Shown piece by piece: positions 1 through 10,400 of a stretch of DNA of 64,000 nucleotides. The stretch's first letter is position 1. Every line of letters starts with the position of its first letter. The translations under genes were made by a program, and so were the position numbers. This DNA is from Lasiodiplodia sp. COLG20 (lineage: Eukaryota > Ascomycota > Dothideomycetes > Botryosphaeriales > Botryosphaeriaceae), in the NCBI GenBank assembly GCA_009801085.1, contig VNWV01000005.1, positions 3,038,001 through 3,102,000 of the forward strand, given 5' to 3'. Under the pieces are notes generated by a model. It was not told the DNA's origin and did no database searches. It worked only from the letters and a program-made list of their open reading frames with translations.

Positions 1-888
1 ATATGGAGCGTCAACATTAGCCCCACCAGCAACCAAGGCTCTGAGAGCCTTCTTCTTTTGATTTATGGTAGCGGCATAGAGGGCGGTCGTTATTTCACTA
101 CCGGGAAGGTCGTGGACGAAGTCGACTTCGGCACCAAGATCCAGAAGATCCCTCACCAAATCATCTCTGTCCATCATAGTGGCCAGGTAGAGAGGCGGTA
201 TTCTAAAATGTTCTTGGTGTAGATGTTGCAGCTTCAGTGCACTGAGAGCCTCCTGGATGGTCTCTTCATTCCGCCCGAAAAATGCCAACAACAATATTTC
301 GGCTCCATCTCCCGTGTCCATGCCGTAGACAGCTGGTAGTTGTCGATTAATCTCCTTCAGGACACTAGGAACGCCCACAAATGCCAGAAAATGGACAAGC
401 TTCCATGGAATAAATTGACTAGACCAGCAGACGTTGTCCCATGCAGACTTGATGACAGTGTCCCAAAACTCACAGATCGTGCGAAATGTTGGATTATTCA
501 AGTAGCCATCCAAGTGTGAGGCCTGAAATACCTTGAACTTTCCTTGGGGTTGAAACGAGTGTGGTAGACACGCGTTGTGCGTTCGCCAAGGCAGGAGCTC
601 CAGAAGATCATTCTGAGAAATAGCATACTTCTCTACCTCACTGATATGGATGGCCCAAAAGCAGTGACGTCAGCAGGCACTCTCTTGTCTGAAGTGGTGC
701 ATGTTTGCTTGATACCGTCCATGCGCAATTTATCTTATTTACGCAGAGGTGCGCTTGGACTTGAGAGATATCTTTTCAGCGACAGTGAACGTCAGTCCGC
801 AATTGTTGCTACGGGCGGAGATGGTGGTGCCACGTGTGTTGCGTAGCGAAGAGTCCTGGTCAGCGGCCTTGACAAGCGAAAAACTCAT
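1..888 (-). CDS. Ankyrin-repeat protein, 3' part beyond the left edge
   Basis: The model starts at the ATG at 888-886. Exon 1 is 888-743 and exon 2 is 640-1, which stays open to the window edge. The 102-nt intron (742-641) has a GTAAAT donor, a TGCTGAC branch site and an ATATCAG acceptor, and the join keeps frame (SA/EVEKYA). Near the edge the protein shows ankyrin-type repeats: PPLYLATMMDRDDLVRDLLD then LGAEVDFVHD, and TALYAATINQKKKALRALVA then GGANVDAPY. The first 150 or so residues have no motif I recognise. Fungal ankyrin proteins of this kind are usually large and fast-evolving; no enzymatic function can be inferred. The true N terminus may lie further upstream, in the reading frame at 1387-965, if another intron is present. 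The ankyrin call is firm; the start is less so. Confidence 0.65.
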
Positions 889-964
889 GACACGCCCATT
901 ACTTTCTCTTCAGCGCTGTGGTGTCGTAGACGGTGGTGTAACTTTATTCGCACTAGATTCATTT

Positions 965-1387
965 TCAGCCTCCTCTTCGCGCAGAAGAAGAAATAAATGC
1001 GTTAAAAACAGTTATCAGGCAACAGCTTAAGGTGCGGGGATTCATGTGGCTGTCGTCGGGCTGCAAGGCTGGATGATCCAAGGCGAATAAAAACGGTTTC
1101 TTCACGAGTGAACATTGCAGGCTGACTCCACCAGGCGTGCGAATACGAAGCACCACTTGAGCGCATCCCAAATATGGAATGATCAGCAAATACTCGGCTC
1201 TTTTCTGCCATCCATTTGGTACATGAATGCGAAATCGGTCAATATTCCATTTCCTTTTTAGAAATAATTCAGGTCTTGGCTTACGCGCCACATTTGCCCC
1301 GCTGGCTGGGTTGAATTTTATAGTCTTGGATTCTTGCGACGCCTGAAGCCTCTGCTGACGAAGTTCTACAGGTCGAAGCATGTTCAT
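965..1387 (-). CDS. Hypothetical ORF, possible upstream exon of the ankyrin gene
   Basis: This is an open frame of 140 codons from the ATG at 1387. It contains the stretch RFRIHVPNGWQKRAEY followed by a hydrophobic segment (LLIIPYLGCAQVVLRIRT). In the general layout of fungal ankyrin proteins a similar R-x-R/H-x-P...W segment precedes the repeats, so this could be the preceding exon of the gene at 1-888, about 80 bases away. I could not fix a unique splice pair: acceptor-like AGs lie at 902-908, but the donor is ambiguous. It could equally be a separate small protein or a chance frame. Confidence 0.3.
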   Translation of the reverse strand: MNMLRPVELRQQRLQASQESKTIKFNPASGANVARKPRPELFLKRKWNIDRFRIHVPNGWQKRAEYLLIIPYLGCAQVVLRIRTPGGVSLQCSLVKKPFLFALDHPALQPDDSHMNPRTLSCCLITVFNAFISSSARRGG

Positions 1388-2029
1388 AGTCCAAATAACA
1401 GCCAATCCGCAAACTGCACTTTGTTTTCAAGTTTTAACCAATGGCTAATGCAATTACACACGTCTTGCTGCTACCTTTGAGAACCGTACTTCCGAAGATG
1501 GACTAGTTGTGATCGACAGCCGCCATGACGCAACCCTTTCGTTTGTCACTGGACTTTATTCAACAGCTCAGTGTACTACGCGAGGTGCATCCGCTTCAAT
1601 TCCCCCGCTTCCCCACACAAATTTTCAACATGCAATGCGTCCCTCGTTTGGTTCCAGATATCTTCGCCTCTTTCTGCGTACTCTTCTGGTCCGATGCTCG
1701 CTCAATCTGCATCGTGATCCTCCAATAGCAATGTCGCAGCAACACTTCCGCTTCCATCTCCTTTCCCACTGCCATCTCACTCCTCTTCGATACCATTCGG
1801 GAGGGGTAATCGGGACCAGTACCGGAAACAGCAGCAACCGGCTCCAAAGTCGAAGAGTCGGACTTTCCGGAAAGGGTTGTGAGGCCAACGGAGGGCTTGT
1901 TGGAGTCCATGCAATTCCCAGGTTCCCACCAACTTGGCCACGGCTGGTCTCGACGCATGGCTTACATCCACACGGCAACTTCGTTCTTCCTCCAAGAGTG
2001 TAAAGTTTACTCCTTCCGCCAACATTACT
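1388..2029. other. Intergenic, nothing recognised
   Basis: This gap lies between the ankyrin-type locus and the stop codon of the HPP gene. Overlapping open frames on both strands have no recognisable domains and poor composition. It probably holds the 3' UTR of the HPP gene and the upstream region of the ankyrin gene. Confidence 0.5.
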
Positions 2030-3104
2030 TTACGGCTCTTCATGCGACTTCTGCGACTTGAGAGACGGCAGCATGTCCCTGCTCCCAAGATAGGTGCCAT
2101 TCGACCCCGACTCAGACGGCGGCGCTGGGGTATCGTATCCGGCGCCCGCAACGCCGCTGCTGCTGCCGCTGCGCAACCGGTCCCTCAACAGCTCGACAAA
2201 CTGCGCATCGACAATGCCGAAATTAAACCCCTCCGGAATGAAGATACGGTCCTCCGTAATCACAATTTTGCGCTCCCCCAAACCACCCCTCAACTCCTCT
2301 TTCTCGTTCCCGCGCGACACTTCCTCAACATCCCCCTCCTTCCGCGCCTCCCTCCCCACATCCTGCGCCGTCCACCAATACGCCGGATACTGCCGCTGCA
2401 CGTTATTAACGAGCAGCGCAACGCCCAGCATCAGCACCGACCCGAGCAGCACGACGGGCACGTACACCCAGCCCAGCGCACCGACCGTCGCGTCCGTCGC
2501 CGCGAGGATCGCCGTCGCGCCGCCCGGCGGATAGACGGTGTTGGTCAGCGTCATGACCCACGACGCGCAGCCGCAGCAGAGCGGGCCTGCCAGCCACCGG
2601 TGCTGCGAGAAGGATGGGTCGAGCATGAAGAGCTTCGCGACGCAGACGCCGATGAGGGCGGAGAGGGTGTTGCCGAGGATGGCGTTGCGGGGCTGTGCGA
2701 GGGGCGTGGTGATGACGTTGTAGTTTAGGACTGCGGCGGCGCCCTGGGGGGTTGGTGCGGGTTAGTGGGGGAACGTATGGTTCGGGGGGTGATGAAGAAT
2801 GGAATGGGGGTTGGGACCGATGGGGGATGGTACGTACCAAACTGGCGACTATGACGGGCGGATTGTACTTCGCTATGCCGGGACCGAACTTGTAGACGGC
2901 CGTCACGACCGTGAGGCCGCAGAAGGCGCCGACGAGAGCCCACGTCGCCTGGATGATGTTGCCGATTGGCGCTGCGGGCTTCTCCCGGTACCCCAGGAAG
3001 CGCGAGAGAGGCTTCGGTAAGCGCGAAATGCGGTTGTGGGGAACGATGCGGTTGAGGTACTGGTCAATGTCGAAGTGGACGTCTTTGGCGGCTGGCAGCT
3101 TCAT
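2030..3104 (-). CDS. HPP-family integral membrane protein
   Basis: The protein has 326 residues in two exons, 3104-2838 and 2743-2030. The 94-nt intron has a GTACGT donor, a CACTAAC branch and a CCCCCCAG acceptor, in phase 0. Four or more hydrophobic segments are visible: NIIQATWALVGAFCGLTVVT, the one around PPVIVASL-GAAAVLNY, the one around CCGCASWVMTLTNTVY, and VYVPVVLLGSVLMLGVALLV. The signature after the third segment reads VYPPGGATAILAA, matching the HPP motif region with Tyr in place of the His. The C-terminal 120 residues are hydrophilic and presumably cytosolic. HPP proteins are small membrane proteins; some plant and cyanobacterial members are linked to nitrite transport, but the fungal role is not established, so no substrate is assigned. 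Start chosen as the first ATG of a conserved-looking N terminus (MKLPAAKDVHFDIDQYLNR). Confidence 0.88.
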
Positions 3105-3993
3105 TTCGCCGGCGTCAATTGCAAGAGAAAGGAACGAGAGAAGGTTGAATAATTGGAAAGTAAAGGAGGGGAGTTAGCGATGGCGACGAAGACGAGTTGA
3201 AAAGGAACCCCTGCCGGCCTGGCGTGTCGCCATCGCTCTTACAAAGACGTCAAAAAGGGCCAGCCCGTCGAGGATAATGCGGAGTAAACGCGGGATCACC
3301 GCATGCTGGGAACCGAACAAGCGTCGAGAGTTATCCGTCGTAGCCGCCGCCCTCGACTGCTGCTGCACGCCCAGAACCACACGAACACCTGTCAACCGCA
3401 ACCGCTGACGCTCAATAGATTAGATTCCGTGGATGGGCTTCCCGAGCTCTTGTCAATCCTCCCAGAATATCGCAGCAGAGGCGGAGGCGATGACGCGCCG
3501 GGCCTGCATTGGCAAATGGCGTTGACGCCGTGTGGTCAACGTGACCATCCTCCTTGAAGCTTGGTGCTTTTCCATAACGTAAGAAAATCGCGATTGACAG
3601 GTCCGTTCTCAGCCGCTTGGTTGGCTTTCTCCGCGCAGCTCGAAATCCGGGGATTTTTTGGCCTGCCGTTGAGGCTCCGGCCCTCTTCAACATCAGCCTT
3701 GTATACGACGTTGGTGTTGACCTTTTAATATAGGCCTGCGCAGTCTGTAGATAATCGGGCTCCACCCTTAGTCCAGAGAAGGGGACAGATAAGAGAGCAC
3801 AGACCGTCCAATCATCGTTGCGCTTGCGGACAGTACCACTGCTCGTGAGGAGTTAGACGAAAAGTTCGAGTACTTCCGCGGAGATGTGTGGGTGTGGGTA
3901 AAATTTGTCTATATATACCGTATTTTTCACACTCCTTTCCACGACTAGGGTGTCCTAGACATCCTTACAGAGAAGATCTCAGGTCTTCATCCA
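3105..3993. other. Intergenic: HPP gene upstream region and tRNA 5' flank
   Basis: No gene was recognised. The region is GC-rich near 3105-3500 and becomes more AT-rich near 3900, with TATATATAC at about 3909. This lies some 80 bases upstream of the tRNA and could help position transcription there. Confidence 0.45.
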
Positions 3994-4098
3994 GTCTCTG
4001 TGGTCTAGTCGGTTATGACGTCGGTCTCATATCTCTGATATGACTTCTTCTCAGAAGGAGCGATCCGAAGGTCCGCAGTTCGATTCTGCGTAGGGACA
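3994..4098 (+). tRNA. Elongator tRNA-Met (CAT) with a 31-nt intron
   Basis: The cloverleaf was folded by hand. The acceptor GTCTCTG (3994-4000) pairs with TAGGGAC (4091-4097). The D arm is GTC...GAC. The anticodon stem TCGGT (4021-4025) faces TCCGA (4064-4068). The loop is CT-CAT-A, giving anticodon CAT at 4028-4030. The variable loop is AGGTC and the T arm is CGCAG-TTCGATT-CTGCG (4074-4090). The intron is 4032-4062, after position 37, the standard place for nuclear tRNA introns. Its GATATGA can pair with TCATATC around the anticodon, as expected for the pre-tRNA fold. The T-T pair at 31-39 and the AAGGTC following the stem match yeast elongator Met tRNA, and this argues against initiator Met or Ile(CAT). 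Confidence 0.88.
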
Positions 4099-4125
4099 TT
4101 TCTTTTGCACTTTTTTTTTGGCCGT
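4099..4125 (+). terminator. Pol III T-run terminator after the tRNA
   Basis: TTTCTTTTGCAC is followed by a run of nine T, starting one base after the discriminator. This is the usual Pol III termination signal. Confidence 0.7.
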
Positions 4126-4355
4126 TGCGGCCCCATCCTTTTTGGCGTTCACAACACGAAATAAAGAAAGTTCGATTCGGGCCGTGTAAGCGAGCGCATA
4201 GTCTGAAGACCTTTTTGTCACTACAGCCTTGCGTGCTACGAGCCATTATCCGCATTCTTGTAAATCTCATTTACGTATTTGTTCAACCCTTTGTTACAGG
4301 TCGCTACTCGATTATACCACCAGCTAACGTGAAGCGTTCAACAACCCGCCACTAT

Positions 4356-5939
4356 CTATGAATACCATTTAATCAGCTTATATTTTAGCAGGGCCTGAAC
4401 TCCGACAATCGCATCCAACGGATACATGTCGCTCGTACTAATATAGAAGTCGTCTTCGTATATCTCATCATTTTGCTGATTTCCGACCTGCCAACGACAT
4501 TTTGTATAGGATGTAATCGACGTTTTCCCAATTCCGTACATGGTAAACTGTCTGCAAGGCCCTATGCGAGCTTGGATCATTCTTGCATAGCGCTCACTCA
4601 TTAAGTTGGAACTGGCGCCAGTATCAAACAAGACATAAGCCGGGAATTTCCGAGAGGATTCACGACTGGGATAGAAATATACATGTCTGTTGGCAGCTCT
4701 TGTTGAGCGCTTTGGTGGTGAGATGAGGCCTAATGGTTCATCACGATGAGGAATCCTGGCGATGCCTAGAGCTGGATTTGCTCTTGGAGCTGGATTGATA
4801 AGCTCAATTGCTTGGGTAGGTATCAGAATGTTGGCCGGCTTTGGAGCTGCGGCCGGCTGTGGGACTGTGGCAGGCTGCGCTTGAACAGGATTGCCAGTAG
4901 GCGCCTTCGAGTCGATTTGCCCTCGTATTTTCTTGTAATAATGCTTCAACATAGGTACCGAGTTGGGATCAAGAGTTCCCAAAATGTAAACCTCGCGATC
5001 ATGGCTCACTTCGAAAACTTCGCCGTAGTTGATACGCGCGAACTTGGAAATATGCTTGGTTTTGGGCACTACGTTGATTCTGAGCGCATGGCTGCATAAA
5101 TTATGCTCTCCGGGCAGTGGGTCCGGTTTCTTGTCACTCCATATGATCCCGTGCTGCCATTGAAGATGCTTGACATTCGGGTGCGTTGTTGCTTGATTGC
5201 TGTATGTATTCACCGCACTATGGCAGTTAGTCTGTGTTTCCTTTATTTGCTTGGGGAGCGCTGACAGGCACTTGGAAGAATTCTCTCCCGGTTCCACCAC
5301 AATAAATTTGCGAATCACCCGAACGCTATGTAAGTGTTTGTTTTCGGAAAATTTCTTAGCCCTTTCTCTCTTGGCGACGTCACTGATTTCGTTCTCGTTG
5401 AGTTGCATCAAAAGGAACTGTGGGACCAGTCAATCGAGTGAAAAGAACGCAGGAATCATAAAAGAATATACTTTTCCGCACTCCCACTCATTTTTCTTGA
5501 TTAGCTGTATGCCTAAAGACAGATTCAGTCACTGCAGTCAAGTCGCCTTTCCACATACGAAGGCTGCGGGGAAGGGCACAGGCCGTCGATCAGCTCAGAA
5601 CCGGAGAAACTTACGACCTTGATCAATCAAGTCGATAGAGCGCAGTTCTGGGGTTTTGGAAAAGAACATGGCTCCGGGGTTCCCTGCTACCGCTTGGTAT
5701 GTATTCTGGTAATTGGGCAAAATTTCTCTTGTACCGAAACTTAAATAGTTGTACAAGACTGCTCTGATATCCGCGTGAGAACTGTTGCTATGCACTACAC
5801 CATCTTCGGTGCAAATACGTAGCGTCACCATGTAGGGGCTCAACTGATTGCCAGTACTTTCACTAATTACTCTATCAATACAAGCACATGAATATCTACG
5901 AGCAAGCTTTCCCTGTGCCGCAACAAACCAGCGAAGCAT
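4356..5939 (-). CDS. Retropepsin-like aspartic-protease-fold protein
   Basis: The protein has 475 residues in three exons: 5939-5615, 5512-5472 (41 nt) and 5417-4356. Intron 1 (102 nt) is GTAAGT...CTTTAG. Intron 2 (54 nt) is GTATAT...TTGAC...CCACAG. Both joins keep frame (DQG-R-IQLIKKNEWECGK-FLLMQLNE). The C-terminal 100 residues carry a retropepsin-like core: AYVLFDTGASSNLMS, with Asp about residue 387 in the D-T-G-A context, then DAIVGVQALLKYKL about residue 455, which resembles the hydrophobic-GxxxL element of that fold. A proline/alanine-rich linker (about residues 290-330) precedes it. The N-terminal third matches nothing I know. No reverse transcriptase, integrase or long repeats flank it, so it looks like a cellular gene or domesticated fragment rather than an intact retrotransposon. 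Whether it is active is unknown. The ATG lies directly after an in-frame TAG that could also be an intron acceptor, so an extra 5' exon is possible. Confidence 0.65.
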
Positions 5940-7400
5940 CTATAATTAAATGAAGTAGTGCGGACAGGGCTTGCTGGCAGCAAAATATCCTCTTGAGTGT
6001 CCAGTTGACCACACAGACAACAAAGAATTCAACCAACAAGCACACGATCTGCCGCAAATCAAAATCGAGCAACGAATCAATACTGAAACCTTCGTGTCCT
6101 CAGTTGCCAGCATTACTACCACCTCACCCTCAATCTCCGACACGTTTTCGGCACATGAGCCATATTAGAAGCGCATGTATCCCGCAATAATGGGTAAGAG
6201 CAACGCCAACTCTTTGTCTTCTGCCGCCGGCGTCTCCGTCAACAACCAACAATTCTCCCCTGGTGTCTCACCCCATAGTGTGAGAATGTGTGAAGCCTGT
6301 AAGATACGGGCGACGTAGGCCCGTAATGAAGTGAGCGCGTTGTACTTGAGTTTTATAGCGCGAGTAGGGTCTGCTGCTGATGGTGGTGGGAATGCTGCGG
6401 ACGTGGCTGGGAAGAGCGCATGGGGTGATGGGAGCGGTGTGAGGGAGGAGGGGGAGTGATTGAAAGTACACGTAATTTGTAGCGGCGCGAAGGGGTGTGA
6501 GTGGTTTCTGAGGGTATACGTGAGTGTGATTCGAGCATGAGGGTTGGCGCAGGTCGACAGTCAGTTGGAACGGTCTTCGAGATTGACACGTGGTTACATA
6601 TTCTTGTCTTCAAGCGCATGGCAAAGAAAAACGTTCACGAAATACGGTTATTATGCGGTGAAAAGTTTGGTAAAGCAGGGATGCAACTGCGCTTGACGGT
6701 GATTTTTTTTATGGTTTGCACGAGACAAAAATCGTGAGAAAGGAGAGGAGGCGCAGTATTAATTGAAGATTGGTAGTGTGACTTGTTTGTAGATATAGGT
6801 GGTCTTGTGTATGTTTTGCGGTTGAAGTGTCTGATGTAAATGGTCATGGTGAAGAATGGTGTCGAGGGGAAAAATGTGAAGTGGAAGGATTACGGAGTAA
6901 TCAAGGTGAGAAGACGTTGACGCAAATCCATCACAACATAGAAATTGGCGTGGCAAGACAGCAAGACTCGCCATCGAGGGGTTTGTCAATGAATGAACTG
7001 AGTATATTGGCGTTGACAAACAGACCGTCACTTTTCACTAACGGTCCCACCACCAATATATGAAAATAAAATTAAGGAGCTCGGATGAGGGAGAGTATCA
7101 CGAAAAAGGACGTGAAAGCGTAATTCTTAGTTTCAACTCTTCGTAAGTTCGGAAGAACCTTGATGTCCAGAGCTGAGATATTCACGTGAAAGTTGAAAGT
7201 AGTTGCCAGTCGATCACTTCAAATTTACACCCCGAAAGAGACTGTAAGGAGACATGTCATATCGTACACAGCTACAGGACTACGTGTTCTCGCCATAGAG
7301 CCTCTCTGTAGCCAAAGAAGGCCGTCTAAGTGATGAAAGCTCAGAGCAGTACTCAAGGCCACCACTAGGAGGCCTTATGTTGAATTGGCAGCTGAAACGA
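5940..7400. other. Intergenic, AT-richer, no gene recognised
   Basis: Short open frames occur on both strands but none has recognisable motifs. Base composition is visibly more AT-rich than the region from 8 kb on. It may contain the 5' region of the retropepsin-like gene. Confidence 0.45.
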
Positions 7401-7420
7401 GATCACAGCGGATCCCTGCT

Positions 7421-7489
7421 CGCGAGAGTCGTTAATAGGGTCGTTAATAGCCTCGCGATCCCTATAAAACTCCGGCCATCTCGGCCGAG
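7421..7489. promoter_or_regulatory. Inverted repeat around a direct repeat, with TATAAA and palindrome
   Basis: CGCGAG (7421-7426) and CTCGCG (7452-7457) face each other around two direct copies of GTCGTTAATAG (7428-7438 and 7440-7450). TATAAA follows at 7463-7468, and the perfect palindrome CTCGGCCGAG lies at 7480-7489. This compact arrangement looks like a protein-binding or promoter element, but no gene is recognisable immediately downstream. Function is an inference only. Confidence 0.25.
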
Positions 7490-10400
7490 GAGATCTGGCA
7501 AACCCCGGTCTCGGCAAGCATTCCGGGCGTTATTGACCGTTGCGCCGTAGCGGTGGGTGCATCTTCAAAAAAATTTCTTCAAGAAACGTCGATACGCGGG
7601 AAAACGTACGATTCGATCGGACGAAAGCATGGCGTCAATATCCGCGTATCGGACTCGTGCCTGCAATTGTGACAGCCCAGAAATCACCATGGCCCCTCTG
7701 TCACATCTCGAGTTCTCGGGGTTAATGTGGGACACAGGTTCCCCACCGAAGGGCAGGCCGAGATCGATGTGCGGACCCTGGAATTGTCAAGGCAATTGAA
7801 GCCGCAGCGGCTCCGCACTTGCTGGGGGCAGAGGCGTCCAGACCGTGGTCAAGATATTGAGATCTATGTCAGCAAGCCTCCTATGCTCCGAGTCTAGACC
7901 GAGGATTGTGTTGATTGATTGACGAGGACCCCTGCTCTTGCAATAGTGACTCGATCGACGGGCCGTTCCTCCGGGCAGCAGTGAGCAAAGCGGGCGCGTA
8001 GCGTTTCACGAGGGCGAGCTCCGGCGGTCAGAAGCACCGGGCAGTGAGGTCGTCCAGCGCGCACGAGGACAGGCGGCCGGGGGGAAGTGCGGGATCGACG
8101 GCCACCGATCTTAAGGCTGTGGGTAGCGCGCGATCTGCTAGCGGCAGCGGCGGGAGTTGGAGAAAGCCGGGCGTCAGGAGACTGAGGTTGTCGGTCGACG
8201 GCGAGGTCACATTTGATCGGGGGTTGAAGAACGGGTTCGGCAAGACAGGCCGCAGGCGCGGCGGGGAGCGGAGGAAAGGCGTCGTCTCGTCCGGGCGATC
8301 AGCCGGCGGGAGACGAGCCGAAGACAACCAACTCCATCTCCTCTCGACGGTTACACGCATCTCGCAGCGCATGATCGCAAAGCCAATCTGCCTTCCGCTT
8401 GCGCGCCCGGCCGCAGCTCACCGCAAAAGACCTGTCTCATCCCACGGCCAGATCTGCTCGCCTGCAGGCCCAGCATCCCCGGCCGCCGTCGTCATCGCCT
8501 CAGCCCGCTCGCTTCTCCAAGGCATCTTCCGCCCCCGGCCTTCGCTGCCCGCCCGCCCGTGCGTGTCGCTTCCTTCATCAGCCGGTTTCAACTGCGCTCG
8601 CTTCATCCTGGCCTATATCACCCCCGTGAGTGGCCAGCCCTGCCTCTCTTCCGACCTCCACCCGCCCGCCCTCCCGACGCCTCAACCCTCTTTTCGGATT
8701 CCGCCCACCTGTCCCACCCCGCCGGCGCGATGCCTACACCCTTCCCTCCGCCAAGCCGCGCCCTTGTCCATCGCCCGTTGCTTTGGTCGCCGATCCATCG
8801 CAATCCCAAACAACTGGGGACGCGCCACACCCAATGCCCCTGCAGCCTCGTTCTCGCCGCCAGTTCTCGCCCCGACCACCCTGCCGGATCGTCCGCTCAA
8901 CCACCCCAATGCATCCCCAGACCGACACGGCTACCGCCATCGGATCTCGGGCCTTGTGTACAACCCGTCGTTGCACAAGGCGACCCCCTCTGAATCCGGC
9001 ACCTTTCCCTCGAGCCCCTTGCCAATCACCATCCAAATTTCCTGTTATTTCTTCTGACCCCACAGACCACGCGACTCACCACGGCAAGGCGACAGACAGG
9101 GTCGTCTCCGTCCAGTACTCCACCCCAGGCCCGGCGCACGGCTTCCCATTCCATCCACCTCGACCCCTGCAGCAACCGCGGAAAGAGTAACCGCCTGCAT
9201 ATCCATTTCACCCTAACATCGATCTCGCATACGTTAGCCGCAGCAAGCGAGACGAAGCGATCAACACAAATCTGGAGCAGCAAGCAGCAGGAAAAAATAA
9301 TTCATTCCTCGGGAGCGTTCTCCCCCGCGCCACCTCTTCCCATTCGTCGAGCCACTCTGCCGGGCCGAAGGGCCCCTTCGTCCCTCCCCCTCCCCTTCGC
9401 TCCCCCTCCTCGAATCGAGAGCCCGCTTTTTTGCTTGGAACGGCACGGCTTTGTCGGGAGAAAAGACGAGGCTGATGAACCCTACCTATCCCTTCGATTA
9501 GCTTCTATGCAGGGGAGCCAATCGAGAGGCTCGCACGCCTGCCTGGACGGAGAGCGGCCGGCGCCGACACGAGGAGACGGCGTGACGACATTGCTTTGTC
9601 CACTACCACCACCACCCCCTGCTCTAGCTCTCTACTCTCTTTTCTCTCTACCTCTTTTCTCGCCTGTGCCGCCGCCGCTACTATGCTCCCTTGTCCGCCT
9701 CCCGTCCTCCCCCCTACGATGACGGGGGGCGAGCAGAAAGCGGAAGGAGGGAGGGAGTGAGGGCACTCGGTGGCAGTGGAGGCGCAGCGTAAGCAGACCA
9801 TCAAACTCTCGTGCCTTGCTTACACGAAGACCCCCCGTCAGAAAGCATGGACCAGTGTTTTGGAACCATCTGAGATGGGCGCTCCTCGCGGAAGCGGGAA
9901 CGTTGGTACGATAAAAAAAACCTGCGACGGCTCATCCGAAGCTGGGACGGAAATAGGCTGGCTGGGCCAGACTACATACGCAAGCGCTGAGCTGTGCTGA
10001 TGGAGGGAAGGTGTGGGGTGGGGTGGATGGATGCATGGTGGAACTCGAGAAACAGCTTTTCCGCGTTCCGAGAAAGTACTGGGGTACTTTGCAGCATGCT
10101 GCTGCTGCTGCTTGCTGCTGCAATGCACGCTCTTTCCTGCGACTCCTATACCCGTTCACACGGGATTCTCAGTCGTTCCTCAGGAGAGAGCAGGGAGAGC
10201 GGGAGAGCGCATGTGTGCGGGCGCCTAGACGCCGCGCCGCACATCTCACCGCTGCTCCCGCCAACCCGTTCTTGATTTCACCAGCATGGGTGGCAAATGG
10301 GCTAAGGGGACAGTAGTACCTTTGAGGCGTTGAGCTTCTTTCAGCCATTGCGGCGCCGCCATTGTCATCCTTCAAGAAAACCCGCCGCCGTTCGCGGGGA

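Noticed and set aside
1934..2728. Plus-strand open frame of 264 codons
   Set aside because: Antisense to the second exon of the HPP-family gene, with Arg-rich composition.
8044..9057. Plus-strand open frame of 337 codons
   Set aside because: Low-complexity Pro/Ser/Arg/Ala translation in GC-rich DNA, with comparable open frames on the other strand and no domain or splice support.
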